Positions 1 through 5,989 of a stretch of DNA of 10,219 bases are shown in pieces. How positions within the stretch are numbered: position 1 is the stretch's first letter; each line of letters opens with the position of its first letter. Below the pieces are notes generated by a model, which saw nothing but the letters and a program-made list of their open reading frames with translations, did no database searches and had not been told where the DNA came from. The position numbers and the translations under genes are program-made. Origin of the DNA: Verrucomicrobiota bacterium (GTDB lineage: Bacteria; Verrucomicrobiota; Kiritimatiellia; B70-G9); contig QNAJ01000036.1 of NCBI GenBank assembly GCA_003641465.1, positions 1 through 10,219 of the forward strand, read 5' to 3'.

Positions 1-18
1 ACCGCCGCCATCATCCAT
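1..18 (-). CDS. possible start of the next gene (cut by window edge)
   Basis: Reading leftward after the cdsA stop codon, the last bases show GGTGGGAG followed by three closely spaced ATG codons (starting at 18, 14 and 11 on the minus strand). The open frame starting at 14 or 11 would begin M-A-A. In many bacteria uppS and cdsA are followed by dxr or rseP, so an envelope or isoprenoid gene would be expected here. Only a few codons are visible and the product cannot be identified. Confidence 0.3.
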
Positions 19-26
19 CTCCCACC

Positions 27-926
27 CTAGAGGCGGCTCATGAAGAGCCGCGAGTAAATGTAGAGCGCGGGCGCTGCAAACAACAGGCTGTCGATCACAT
101 CCAGAACCCCCCCTATCCCCAGGATCAGCCGACCCGAATCCTTCACACCCGCCGCGCGTTTCAACTGCGATTCGGTTAGATCCCCCACCGTCCCGGCCAT
201 GGGAAGCAGCAGCCCCAACGCCACCGCATCCCGCAGCGGAAACGACACGACCCCCAGATCGTCGCCCACCAGGTAATGAAAGCCGATGCTGGCCAGCAGA
301 CCGATCAGGATGCCCCCGATGGTCCCCTCCCAGGTCTTCAACGGGGATATCCGTGGAAGAAGCTTGTGCCGGCCGATGCTGCAGCCCACCGCATAGGCGC
401 CGATATCAGTGGCCTTGACCACTACGATGAGGTAAAGAACCAGTAACCGCCCCTCCCAGCCACCCCACACCATGAGAAGCTTCGTGAAAAAGTTGAAGAG
501 GAAGGGAACATACATCACGCCCAGGACCGTCGCCGCCAGGGTTTCCAGGGGACGCGGGTTGTGCTTCTGCGGGAAAATCCGCAGCAGCACTACCACCGTG
601 ATCCCGAAAAGGACGAACCACTCGTACTCGTAGGAACTCGCCGCCGACGCGTTCTCCAGGCTGAACCAGCTGGTGAGGATCAGGAGCAGCCCGCCCACGG
701 TACCCACGATCTTGAAATGCAGCACACCGGCGTGATCCAGCAAACCATAAAACTCCAGTGTACCCGCCGTGCAGACCACCAGAAGCACTGCCAGCACGCC
801 GGCCGGAGGCAGCCAGAAAGCCGCCGCCAGCAGCCCGGCAGCCAGCAGCAGCGTGCTCTGGACCCGCGGCAGAAGCCGCCAGCCCTCGCGTCCCGGATCC
901 CTGTCCGCCTCTGGTGCCCCGTTCAT
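27..926 (-). CDS. cdsA: phosphatidate cytidylyltransferase (CDP-diglyceride synthase)
   Basis: This integral membrane enzyme makes CDP-diacylglycerol from CTP and phosphatidic acid, the branch point of bacterial phospholipid synthesis. The 299-residue protein has about eight hydrophobic segments, beginning near residue 24, and a C-terminal signature that identifies the family: S-Q-L-K-R-A-A-G-V-K-D-S-G, then G-G-V-L-D and I-D-S. Earlier landmarks are K-A-T-D-I-G-A-Y and S-P-L-K-T-W-E-G-T-I-G-G, also typical of CdsA. Two positions differ from the E. coli-type pattern: the usual P-G-H-G-G reads L-G-I-G-G and the usual L-D-R-I-D reads L-D-V-I-D. The ATG overlaps the uppS stop as ATGA, so the two are probably translationally coupled. 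A hydrophilic N-terminal tail of about 20 residues precedes the first helix. The stop codon is TAG. The family assignment is secure; the variant may be lineage-specific. Confidence 0.95.
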   Translation of the reverse strand: MNGAPEADRDPGREGWRLLPRVQSTLLLAAGLLAAAFWLPPAGVLAVLLVVCTAGTLEFYGLLDHAGVLHFKIVGTVGGLLLILTSWFSLENASAASSYEYEWFVLFGITVVVLLRIFPQKHNPRPLETLAATVLGVMYVPFLFNFFTKLLMVWGGWEGRLLVLYLIVVVKATDIGAYAVGCSIGRHKLLPRISPLKTWEGTIGGILIGLLASIGFHYLVGDDLGVVSFPLRDAVALGLLLPMAGTVGDLTESQLKRAAGVKDSGRLILGIGGVLDVIDSLLFAAPALYIYSRLFMSRL

Positions 927-1642
927 CCCCGCGCCCCGATGTCCCCGAATCTCCGCTCCCGGCGGGCATACTCCGCCAGCGCTGCCTTGAAATGCTCCTC
1001 TCGGAAATCCGGCCAGAGCACATCGGTGAAGTACAGCTCAGCGTAACTGAGCTGCCACAGGAGAAAGTTGCTTATCCGCAGCTCCCCGCTGGTGCGGATC
1101 ATCAGGTCCGGGTCCGGCACGTCCGGGGCATACAGATGTTCTCTGATCGTCTTCTCCCGGATGCGTCCCGGCTCGAGAACCCCTTCACGGACCTTCCGGG
1201 CAATGGCCCTTACCGCATCCACGATCTCCAGACGCCCGCCATAGCTCAACGCGAGAATCAGTTGCCGCTCTGTATATGACTCGGTCGCCTTCATCACCCG
1301 CTTCAGTTCGCGCCGAACCGGCGGTGGCAGATCGCGCAATCGTCCGATAGCCCGAAGTCTCACCCGATTGGAATGAAGCTCATCTTCTTCTTCGCGCAGG
1401 AACTTCTGCAGCAGCCGCATCAATCCCTGCACTTCCGATGGGGGCCGCACCCAGTTTTCGGAACTGAAGGCGTACAGTGTAAGGTATTTCACTCCGGCAT
1501 CCCTGGCGGCGCGCACTACCGCCCGCACCGACTCGGCACCCGCCTCGTGCCCCTTGATCCGCGGCAGACCGCGCTGCCGAGCCCACCGCCCGTTGCCGTC
1601 CATGATAATCGCAACGTGCTGCGGAATGCGGGAGGGATTCAT
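923..1642 (-). CDS. uppS: isoprenyl transferase (undecaprenyl diphosphate synthase)
   Basis: This cytoplasmic cis-prenyltransferase condenses isopentenyl diphosphate units onto farnesyl diphosphate, giving the C55 carrier lipid for peptidoglycan and O-antigen. The 239-residue protein has the family hallmarks in order: H-V-A-I-I-M-D-G-N-G-R-W-A (residues 9-21, catalytic Asp15), L-Y-A-F-S-S-E-N-W near residue 56, L-S-Y-G-G-R, and near the C-terminus R-T-S-G-E-L-R-I-S-N-F-L-L-W-Q. The open frame extends upstream to 1813, but the ATG at 1642 is chosen because homology begins there, GGAGG lies seven bases upstream, and it overlaps the purA stop as ATGA. A 4-base overlap with cdsA follows. Carrier-lipid synthesis fits the nearby glycosyltransferase and sugar-nucleotide genes. 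Confidence 0.95.
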   Translation of the reverse strand: MNPSRIPQHVAIIMDGNGRWARQRGLPRIKGHEAGAESVRAVVRAARDAGVKYLTLYAFSSENWVRPPSEVQGLMRLLQKFLREEEDELHSNRVRLRAIGRLRDLPPPVRRELKRVMKATESYTERQLILALSYGGRLEIVDAVRAIARKVREGVLEPGRIREKTIREHLYAPDVPDPDLMIRTSGELRISNFLLWQLSYAELYFTDVLWPDFREEHFKAALAEYARRERRFGDIGARG

Positions 1643-2934
1643 TTTGCATCCTCCGAAAAGGGATCCTTCAGCACTACGGTGTCTGTCCGCTCCGGCCCCA
1701 GGGAAATCATGCCCAGCGGAACTCCAGTTAATCTGCAGATGCGCCAAAGGTAGTCCTGGGTCTGCGACGGAAGATCGTCGAAGCTGCCGACACCCCGCGT
1801 CGGCACCCGCCATCCCGGAACCTCCTCATAGATCGGCGTTACCTCGGCCAGCACCTCGCTGTCCGCCGGGAAGCCCTCCAGCCGCCTGCCCCGGTACTCG
1901 TAGCCGACACAGATCCGAATCGGATCCAGCCGATCGAGCACATCCAGCTTGGTCACCGCCCACAGATCGATTCCGTTGACCATCACCGCGTACCGCGCCG
2001 CCACCGCATCGAACCACCCGCAACGCCGGGGCCTGCCGGTGGTTGCGCCGTACTCATGACCGTCTTCTCTCAACAGGGTCCCGGTATCATCGTTCAATTC
2101 CGTCGGAAACGGGCCTTCCCCCACCCGGGTTGTATATCCCTTGATCACACCCAGAACCCGGCCCACCTGCGACGGAGGTATGCCCGCACCCGCCGCCACC
2201 CCACACGCCGAGGCGTTGGAAGACGTCACAAAAGGATATGTCCCGAAATCCAGATCCAGCAGCGTTCCCTGCGCCCCTTCAAAAAGAATCCTCTCGTGTC
2301 GGCGTACGGCATCGTGCAGCAGGGTCACGGTATCGCAGATGAACGGACGGAGAACTTCGGCGGCGTCTACTATCTCGGCGACGGTCTTCTCCACATTCAC
2401 CGACTCCCCCCCCAGCGCCTGCAGCATCCGGCTCACCTCGCGACATCTCTCTTCCACGCGCCGGGAAAAGTCGCTGCGCAGGATCGCACATAGCCGGAGA
2501 CCGGATCGCGAAGCCTTGTCGGCATAGGCCGGACCGATCCCCCGGCGGGTAGTACCGATTTTCCTCCCCTCGCCTCTCAGCCTCTCCCTCAGGCCGTCAA
2601 GCTCCCGGTGAAAAGGGAGGAGAAGATGGGCCCGGTCGCTTACGTACAGCCGTCCCGCCGGATCCACGCCCCTCGAGCGCAGCATATTCACCTCGCTGCT
2701 GAATGCGAGGGGATCCACAACAACGCCGTTGCCGATCACGCACTTCTTTTCCGGTCTCAGAATACCGGTGGGGATCAGATGCAATACGAACTTCTCCCCG
2801 CCGGTCTTCACCGTATGACCGGCGTTATTGCCCCCCTGGTAGCGGACAATGTAGTCCGCCCGCTCGGCAAGAACGTCTATGATCTTCCCCTTGCCCTCAT
2901 CCCCCCACTGCCCGCCGACCACTGCAACGTTCAT
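1639..2934 (-). CDS. purA: adenylosuccinate synthetase
   Basis: This enzyme catalyses GTP-dependent ligation of aspartate to IMP, the first committed step from IMP to AMP in the cytoplasm. The 431-residue length is normal for the family. The N-terminus has the P-loop-like G-G-Q-W-G-D-E-G-K-G-K (residues 7-17, catalytic Asp12) and G-G-N-N-A-G-H-T with His40. G-T-T-R-R-G-I-G-P-A-Y-A-D-K follows near residue 127, then F-E-G-A-Q-G-T-L-L-D-L-D-F-G-T-Y-P and V-T-S-S-N near 218-240. Further on are Y-T-T-R-V-G-E-G-P-F-P-T-E, the T-K-L-D-V-L-D guanine-recognition region, and a C-terminal G-P-E-R-T-D. All catalytic landmarks are intact. It starts 17 bases after the VanZ-like gene with only a weak Shine-Dalgarno, and its stop overlaps the uppS start. 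A purine gene inside an envelope gene row is unusual in layout but fits a shared transcript. Confidence 0.97.
   Translation of the reverse strand: MNVAVVGGQWGDEGKGKIIDVLAERADYIVRYQGGNNAGHTVKTGGEKFVLHLIPTGILRPEKKCVIGNGVVVDPLAFSSEVNMLRSRGVDPAGRLYVSDRAHLLLPFHRELDGLRERLRGEGRKIGTTRRGIGPAYADKASRSGLRLCAILRSDFSRRVEERCREVSRMLQALGGESVNVEKTVAEIVDAAEVLRPFICDTVTLLHDAVRRHERILFEGAQGTLLDLDFGTYPFVTSSNASACGVAAGAGIPPSQVGRVLGVIKGYTTRVGEGPFPTELNDDTGTLLREDGHEYGATTGRPRRCGWFDAVAARYAVMVNGIDLWAVTKLDVLDRLDPIRICVGYEYRGRRLEGFPADSEVLAEVTPIYEEVPGWRVPTRGVGSFDDLPSQTQDYLWRICRLTGVPLGMISLGPERTDTVVLKDPFSEDAK
1650..1654 (-). promoter_or_regulatory. ribosome binding site deciding the uppS start
   Basis: A perfect GGAGG lies inside the 3' end of purA, seven bases before the uppS ATG at 1642. 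It supports the internal start over the upstream in-frame codon at 1813, and suggests uppS is initiated while or just after purA is translated. Confidence 0.75.
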
Positions 2935-2951
2935 ATCATCTCTGTCTCAAG

Positions 2952-3893
2952 TCACTCTTCCGGCATCTCCAGCCGGATATTGTCCACGTAGATCTCCGTC
3001 CCCGCCTCGGGAGCCTCCAGAAAGACGCCCATCCGGGCCACGTGCTCCAGTTCCAGGCGTCTGCCGGATGGGGTGACCTCCAGCTCCGACCGCGGAATCC
3101 GGATTCTATTCCAGCCGCTCGGCAATACCAGTCTTTTCTGGAATCGCTCTCCGTATGCCGGTTGCGGAACCATCTGATCATCAACCCGAACCCAGAGCCG
3201 GGGCCGCTGGCCGTGCGGTACAAGAACATCCAGGCAGAGCGCGGACATGCCGCGCCAGTCACGCACAAGCTGGTCGGTGAACATGCCGACGTAGTCCCTG
3301 TCCGCCCCCGTAGCTGCAAGGTGGGCCGCATACCGGCCCTCGGTCGCCAGTTTCGGCACCCGCTCCAGTGTGCCGCCCGAAACCTCCCAGCGTCGCATCT
3401 CCGCCGCGGTTTCAAAGCCGGCGATCAGGGGAAAGCATCGGTACATTCGGACGTAGTCGGCCCATGCTGAAAACACCGGCATCAGCCCTGCAAGGAGCAG
3501 CACCACCGCCCCCCCACCCAGCGCCGTCCGCCCGGCTGCACCGCGGGCCTGGGTCCATCCCATAACCATGAATGCGCAGACAGCCCCGGCACTACCCTGC
3601 AGGGCATCCACCACCTGTGCGCCCCGCCCCATGAACTGCTGCAGATATTCCAGTATCCACAGCAGCAGGATAGTCCCGGCCAGCGCGCCACCATCCGCCC
3701 GTCTCCGGCAGAGCAGAACAAATATCAATACCCCCGCCGGAAAATGCATCCAGTTGAACAGTGCAGAAATTATCTGGTTCCACCGGAAATGCGCCGCAAG
3801 TCCAGGCCACAGCAGGAGAATGACAACCGCAACCATCAGCAGTGATGCGATGATCTTTCCGATCATCTGCCGTGTCTCGCGTCCGGTGGTCAT
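2952..3893 (-). CDS. VanZ-like membrane protein with C-terminal jelly-roll (CBM/CIA30-like) domain
   Basis: From the chosen start the protein is 313 residues. The first ~135 carry four hydrophobic helices and a VanZ-family pattern: H-F-P-A-G in helix 2, then E-Y-L-Q-Q-F-M-G-R-G-A-Q-V-V-D-A-L-Q-G-S-A-G-A. After the last helix (ending in L-L-A-G-L-M-P-V-F) about 165 residues form a probable extracytoplasmic beta-sandwich. It begins F-E-T-A-A-E-M-R-R-W and ends with the metal-site-like E-I-Y-V-D-N-I-R-L, typical of carbohydrate-binding or CIA30-like folds. VanZ proteins are membrane proteins of uncertain biochemistry, some linked to glycopeptide resistance. The tail may bind cell-surface glycans, which is inference. 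An in-frame ATG at 3938 exists, but 3893 is preferred: it has a GGGAGGGAGGG ribosome site and overlaps the stop of the small upstream gene as ATGA. Cysteines are few and no protease motif is evident. Confidence 0.75.
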   Translation of the reverse strand: MTTGRETRQMIGKIIASLLMVAVVILLLWPGLAAHFRWNQIISALFNWMHFPAGVLIFVLLCRRRADGGALAGTILLLWILEYLQQFMGRGAQVVDALQGSAGAVCAFMVMGWTQARGAAGRTALGGGAVVLLLAGLMPVFSAWADYVRMYRCFPLIAGFETAAEMRRWEVSGGTLERVPKLATEGRYAAHLAATGADRDYVGMFTDQLVRDWRGMSALCLDVLVPHGQRPRLWVRVDDQMVPQPAYGERFQKRLVLPSGWNRIRIPRSELEVTPSGRRLELEHVARMGVFLEAPEAGTEIYVDNIRLEMPEE

Positions 3894-4090
3894 CCCGAAT
3901 CCCTCCCTCCCTCGTCGGATGTATCGCCAGCAACCCATGCATCATCCGGCTCAGCAGCCGCCCGCAGCACGGCACCGCGGCCCAACGCGGCTTCGATGGT
4001 ACTCAACACCCATCCCGCCGCCAAGGCCGCCGCGAAAAGCAGCGCGCATCCCAACCCCTTTCCGGATCGATCTCTGCCCTTCGTCCCCAT
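3890..4090 (-). CDS. small single-helix membrane protein, unknown function
   Basis: A 66-residue frame lies in the gap between the glycosyltransferase and the VanZ-like gene. It has a basic N-terminus (M-G-T-K-G-R-D-R-S-G-K-G) and one hydrophobic helix at about residues 13-33 (C-A-L-L-F-A-A-A-L-A-A-G-W-V-L). An acidic, Asp/Glu-rich tail follows, an arrangement that fits an inner-membrane protein or signal anchor with the tail outside. Its stop overlaps the VanZ-like start as ATGA, which is the strongest evidence that it is real. Against it, GAGGGGG directly abuts the ATG, which is short spacing. I do not recognise a family. It may be an accessory to the adjacent VanZ-like protein or glycosyltransferase. 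Confidence 0.55.
   Translation of the reverse strand: MGTKGRDRSGKGLGCALLFAAALAAGWVLSTIEAALGRGAVLRAAAEPDDAWVAGDTSDEGGRDSG
3901..3911 (-). promoter_or_regulatory. ribosome binding site deciding the VanZ-like gene start
   Basis: The minus strand reads GAGGGAGGGAGGG before ATTCGGG and the ATG at 3893. This purine tract overlaps the 3' end of the small upstream gene. It favours 3893 over the ATG at 3938, which has no comparable site. Confidence 0.6.
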
Positions 4091-4162
4091 CCCCCTCGAA
4101 GCGATATGCCACGAAAGTTCTGATAAATCTGGTGCGCACCGGACCCCGTTGCAGCGAATGCG

Positions 4163-5200
4163 TCAGGTCACGGGAGGACTCTGTTCCAGTCTCGCCTTGA
4201 TCTGCTGCGGGTCGAAATTCTCCCATTCCGCCACGATGAAAATCGGGCGTCGCTTGGTCTCGGCGTAGATATGTCCGATGTATTCGCCGAGTATGCCGAT
4301 TCCCAGCGAGACGATTCCCAGATTCCAGAGCAGCAACACCAGAATCGTCGGTATCCCACGGGGAGGGTTATCTATGTTCAGTATCCGCGTAAGGGCATAC
4401 CACACTGAAAGCACTGCCGAAAATACCACTACGATGCCCCCGAAAATCGTAAACATGCGCAGCGGCTTGGTGGAGAAACTGGTAATCGCGTTCAGCGCGA
4501 ACTGGAAGCACCACCAGAAGGGTGCCTTGCTTTTGCCCCAGCGGCGGGGTCGGCGCTGATAGGGTAACGGACACTGCCTGAATCCCACCCAGTGCACCAT
4601 GCCCCGCACGTACCGCTCCCGTTCTTCCAGCCGGTTGAAGGCGTCCACCACCTTCCGGTCCAGCAGCCGGAAATCCCCCGCGTCCGCCGGTATCTTTACG
4701 TCGGAGCAGAAGCGGATCAGGCGGTATGCCAGTCGGGCCGCCACCCCGCGCAATCGGTGCTCGTCCTGCCTTTCGGTTATCACCCCGTAGACTACGTCGT
4801 AGCCTTCTTCCCATTTCTTCACGAAATCCGGGATGCGGTCCGGTGGATCCTGAAGGTCTGAAAACACGTTGATGACTGCATCGCCTTCCGCCAGGCGCAT
4901 ACCCGCGCTGATGGAGGCTTCGGCCCCGAAGTCGCGGCTGAACCGGACGTATTTCCACCGGCGGTCCCGGCGGCAGATTTCGCGGGCAATCTCTCCGGTG
5001 CGGTCTTCGCTGGCGTTATCAATGATGATCACTTCGTAGTCGTAATCCGGAATACGGGAGAAGGCTTCAGTCACCTCACGGTAGGCGCGCTCCAGGTTCC
5101 CTTCCTCGTTGCGCGCCGGCATGATCACACTGATCTTCTTTCTGGGTGCGGGACGCACCGCCGTACGTTCCTCGCCTGCTGCCTCCTCGTGCGTAGTCAT
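4163..5200 (-). CDS. GT2 glycosyltransferase, GtrB/dolichol-phosphate-mannose-synthase-like
   Basis: This enzyme probably transfers a sugar from a nucleotide donor to undecaprenyl phosphate on the cytoplasmic face of the membrane. The 345-residue protein has a GT-A catalytic domain: K-I-S-V-I-M-P-A-R-N-E-E-G-N-L at 22-36, V-I-I-I-D-N-A-S-E-D-R-T near 57-68, and F-S-D-L-Q-D-P-P at 113-120 with the metal/nucleotide acidic residues. A-D-A-G-D-F-R-L-L-D-R and R-W-G-K-S-K-A follow near 172-215. Two membrane helices at about 240-262 and 273-295 anchor the C-terminus, ending G-I-L-G-E-Y-I-G-H-I-Y-A-E, as in GtrB and ArnC-like proteins. The first ~20 residues are hydrophilic and nonconserved. The start ATG has no clear Shine-Dalgarno, so a slightly later start is possible. 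It heads the left gene row, next to UppS, which makes the likely lipid acceptor. The sugar is not determinable from sequence. Confidence 0.9.
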   Translation of the reverse strand: MTTHEEAAGEERTAVRPAPRKKISVIMPARNEEGNLERAYREVTEAFSRIPDYDYEVIIIDNASEDRTGEIAREICRRDRRWKYVRFSRDFGAEASISAGMRLAEGDAVINVFSDLQDPPDRIPDFVKKWEEGYDVVYGVITERQDEHRLRGVAARLAYRLIRFCSDVKIPADAGDFRLLDRKVVDAFNRLEERERYVRGMVHWVGFRQCPLPYQRRPRRWGKSKAPFWWCFQFALNAITSFSTKPLRMFTIFGGIVVVFSAVLSVWYALTRILNIDNPPRGIPTILVLLLWNLGIVSLGIGILGEYIGHIYAETKRRPIFIVAEWENFDPQQIKARLEQSPPVT

Positions 5201-5252
5201 ACCGCGGCAATGATCGTTGAATCCCCGTCCCCCCGCAAGCGCCTTTTCTCCC

Positions 5253-5286
5253 GGCCATTTCAGACTTTTAAAAGTCTGAAATGGCC
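5253..5286. promoter_or_regulatory. 34-bp perfect palindrome, copy 1 (putative operator)
   Basis: GGCC, then the half-site ATTTCAGACTTTT, is followed with no spacer by its exact reverse complement ending in GGCC. The inner 28 bp, half-site CATTTCAGACTTTT, recur exactly at 5943-5970. This copy sits in the divergent region between the glycosyltransferase (start 5200) and the winged-helix gene (start 5346), where a dimer or a tandem-domain regulator could control both. It also covers a candidate -35 element. A hairpin role is possible, but a terminator is not expected in a divergent promoter region. Confidence 0.8.
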
Positions 5287-5294
5287 CCTATAAC
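5265..5294 (+). promoter_or_regulatory. weak candidate promoter of the winged-helix gene
   Basis: TATAAC at 5289-5294 resembles a -10 hexamer. CTTTTA at 5265-5270 lies 18 bases upstream and is a poor -35. The -35 falls within the palindrome, which would suit autorepression. The match is weak and untested. Confidence 0.3.
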
Positions 5295-5295
5295 C

Positions 5296-5319
5296 GTGGG
5301 CGAAATGAATAGCGCCCAC
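5296..5319. promoter_or_regulatory. second inverted repeat upstream of the winged-helix gene
   Basis: GTGGGCG at 5296-5302 and its exact complement CGCCCAC at 5313-5319 flank a 10-base AT-rich loop. It lies between the long palindrome and the ATG at 5346, in the probable 5' leader. It could be an additional operator or an RNA hairpin affecting translation. Seven paired bases in GC-rich DNA could also arise by chance. Confidence 0.4.
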
Positions 5320-5345
5320 ACCGGAGTACGACCAGGACAAAGCCA

Positions 5346-5924
5346 ATGAGCGAAATCCGCAGCCCTTCCGGGAAGGGGCCCAGTATCTGGCGCACCTGTC
5401 GGGTACTGGCTAACCGCAACCGATTGACTCTGTACTGCCTGCTGGCGAAGAACCAACCCGGTACGGTTACAGAATTGGCTGATCAGGCTGGACTTTCCGT
5501 GTCGCTGGCCAGCAACTACCTCCGCCAGCTCAATGCCCGCGGACTATTGCAAGCTACGCGCCGCAGAGGGCACGTGGAATACCACATTCTGCCCGATCCG
5601 GCGGTCCCCTTCGCAGCCGATCTGACCCGCGCGCTGGCCGATGCAATCAGGCACGAGGCCGATCCGGTGACTTTCATCTACCGTCACGCGACCGCCTTCG
5701 GTCATCCCCGGCGACAGATGATACTCCGCGCACTGGCCCGCGAGGGTCTGAATCGGCAAGGGCTGTCCCGTGCCACCGGTATTCCCCGGATGTCCCTGCA
5801 TACGCATCTGGTCAAACTCAAATCGCGCGGCTATTTGAGCACAAAGGGTAACCACCTCCGCCTTATCCCTCCCCGCAAGCCTCTGCCCGCTGTCCTTCTG
5901 CGGTGGACTCTCAAGGGCTTCTGA
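5346..5924 (+). CDS. tandem winged-helix transcriptional regulator (ArsR/MarR-like)
   Basis: This 192-residue protein is the only plus-strand gene in the window. Residues ~14-85 form an ArsR-type winged helix: I-W-R-T-C-R-V-L-A-N-R-N-R-L-T-L, then T-V-T-E-L-A-D-Q-A-G-L-S-V-S-L-A-S-N-Y-L as the recognition helix region, then a wing G-H-V-E-Y-H-I-L. A linker of ~30 residues leads to a second winged helix at ~119-175, with L-S-R-A-T-G-I-P-R-M-S-L-H-T-H-L-V-K-L as its recognition helix. No sensor domain, metal-binding Cys motif or membrane segment is visible. Two DNA-binding domains in one chain could read a palindrome as a monomer. AGGA lies eight bases before the ATG. It is bracketed by identical 28-bp palindromes at 5943-5970 and within 5253-5286, which are its most likely binding sites (inference). 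Targets could include the flanking glycosyltransferase and transketolase genes. Confidence 0.85.
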   Translation: MSEIRSPSGKGPSIWRTCRVLANRNRLTLYCLLAKNQPGTVTELADQAGLSVSLASNYLRQLNARGLLQATRRRGHVEYHILPDPAVPFAADLTRALADAIRHEADPVTFIYRHATAFGHPRRQMILRALAREGLNRQGLSRATGIPRMSLHTHLVKLKSRGYLSTKGNHLRLIPPRKPLPAVLLRWTLKGF

Positions 5925-5942
5925 GCACCACTATCAGCGCTC

Positions 5943-5970
5943 CATTTCAGACTTTTAAAAGTCTGAAATG
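5943..5970. promoter_or_regulatory. 28-bp perfect palindrome, copy 2
   Basis: The half-site CATTTCAGACTTTT is followed directly by its reverse complement, identical over all 28 bases to the core of copy 1. It lies in the 65-base gap between two convergent stop codons (5924 on plus, 5990 on minus). Here it could act as a bidirectional terminator hairpin, a second operator for looping, or one end of a mobile unit. The AT-rich stem without a GC clamp is atypical for a terminator. Confidence 0.8.
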
Positions 5971-5989
5971 AACCCCAGGGAAAAAGGAG

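Noticed and set aside
561..1279. Plus-strand frames opposite cdsA and uppS
   Set aside because: Low-complexity antisense shadows of two well-conserved genes.
1643..1813. Upstream extension of uppS to the start at 1813
   Set aside because: It lies within the purA coding sequence, is not homologous to UppS, and the ATG at 1642 has a good ribosome site and an ATGA overlap.
3951..4226. 91-residue minus-strand frame at the glycosyltransferase 3' end
   Set aside because: It overlaps the conserved glycosyltransferase C-terminus and lacks domain features; the 66-residue frame ending at 3890 has better support.
5253..5970. Insertion sequence bounded by inverted repeats
   Set aside because: The gene between has DNA-binding domains only, with no transposase motif, and no target duplication is visible; kept as a hypothesis, not annotated as a mobile element.
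5943..5970. Ordinary rho-independent terminator
   Set aside because: The stem is AT-rich with no loop and no separate T-run, and the identical sequence sits in a divergent promoter region; termination remains possible but not the simplest reading.
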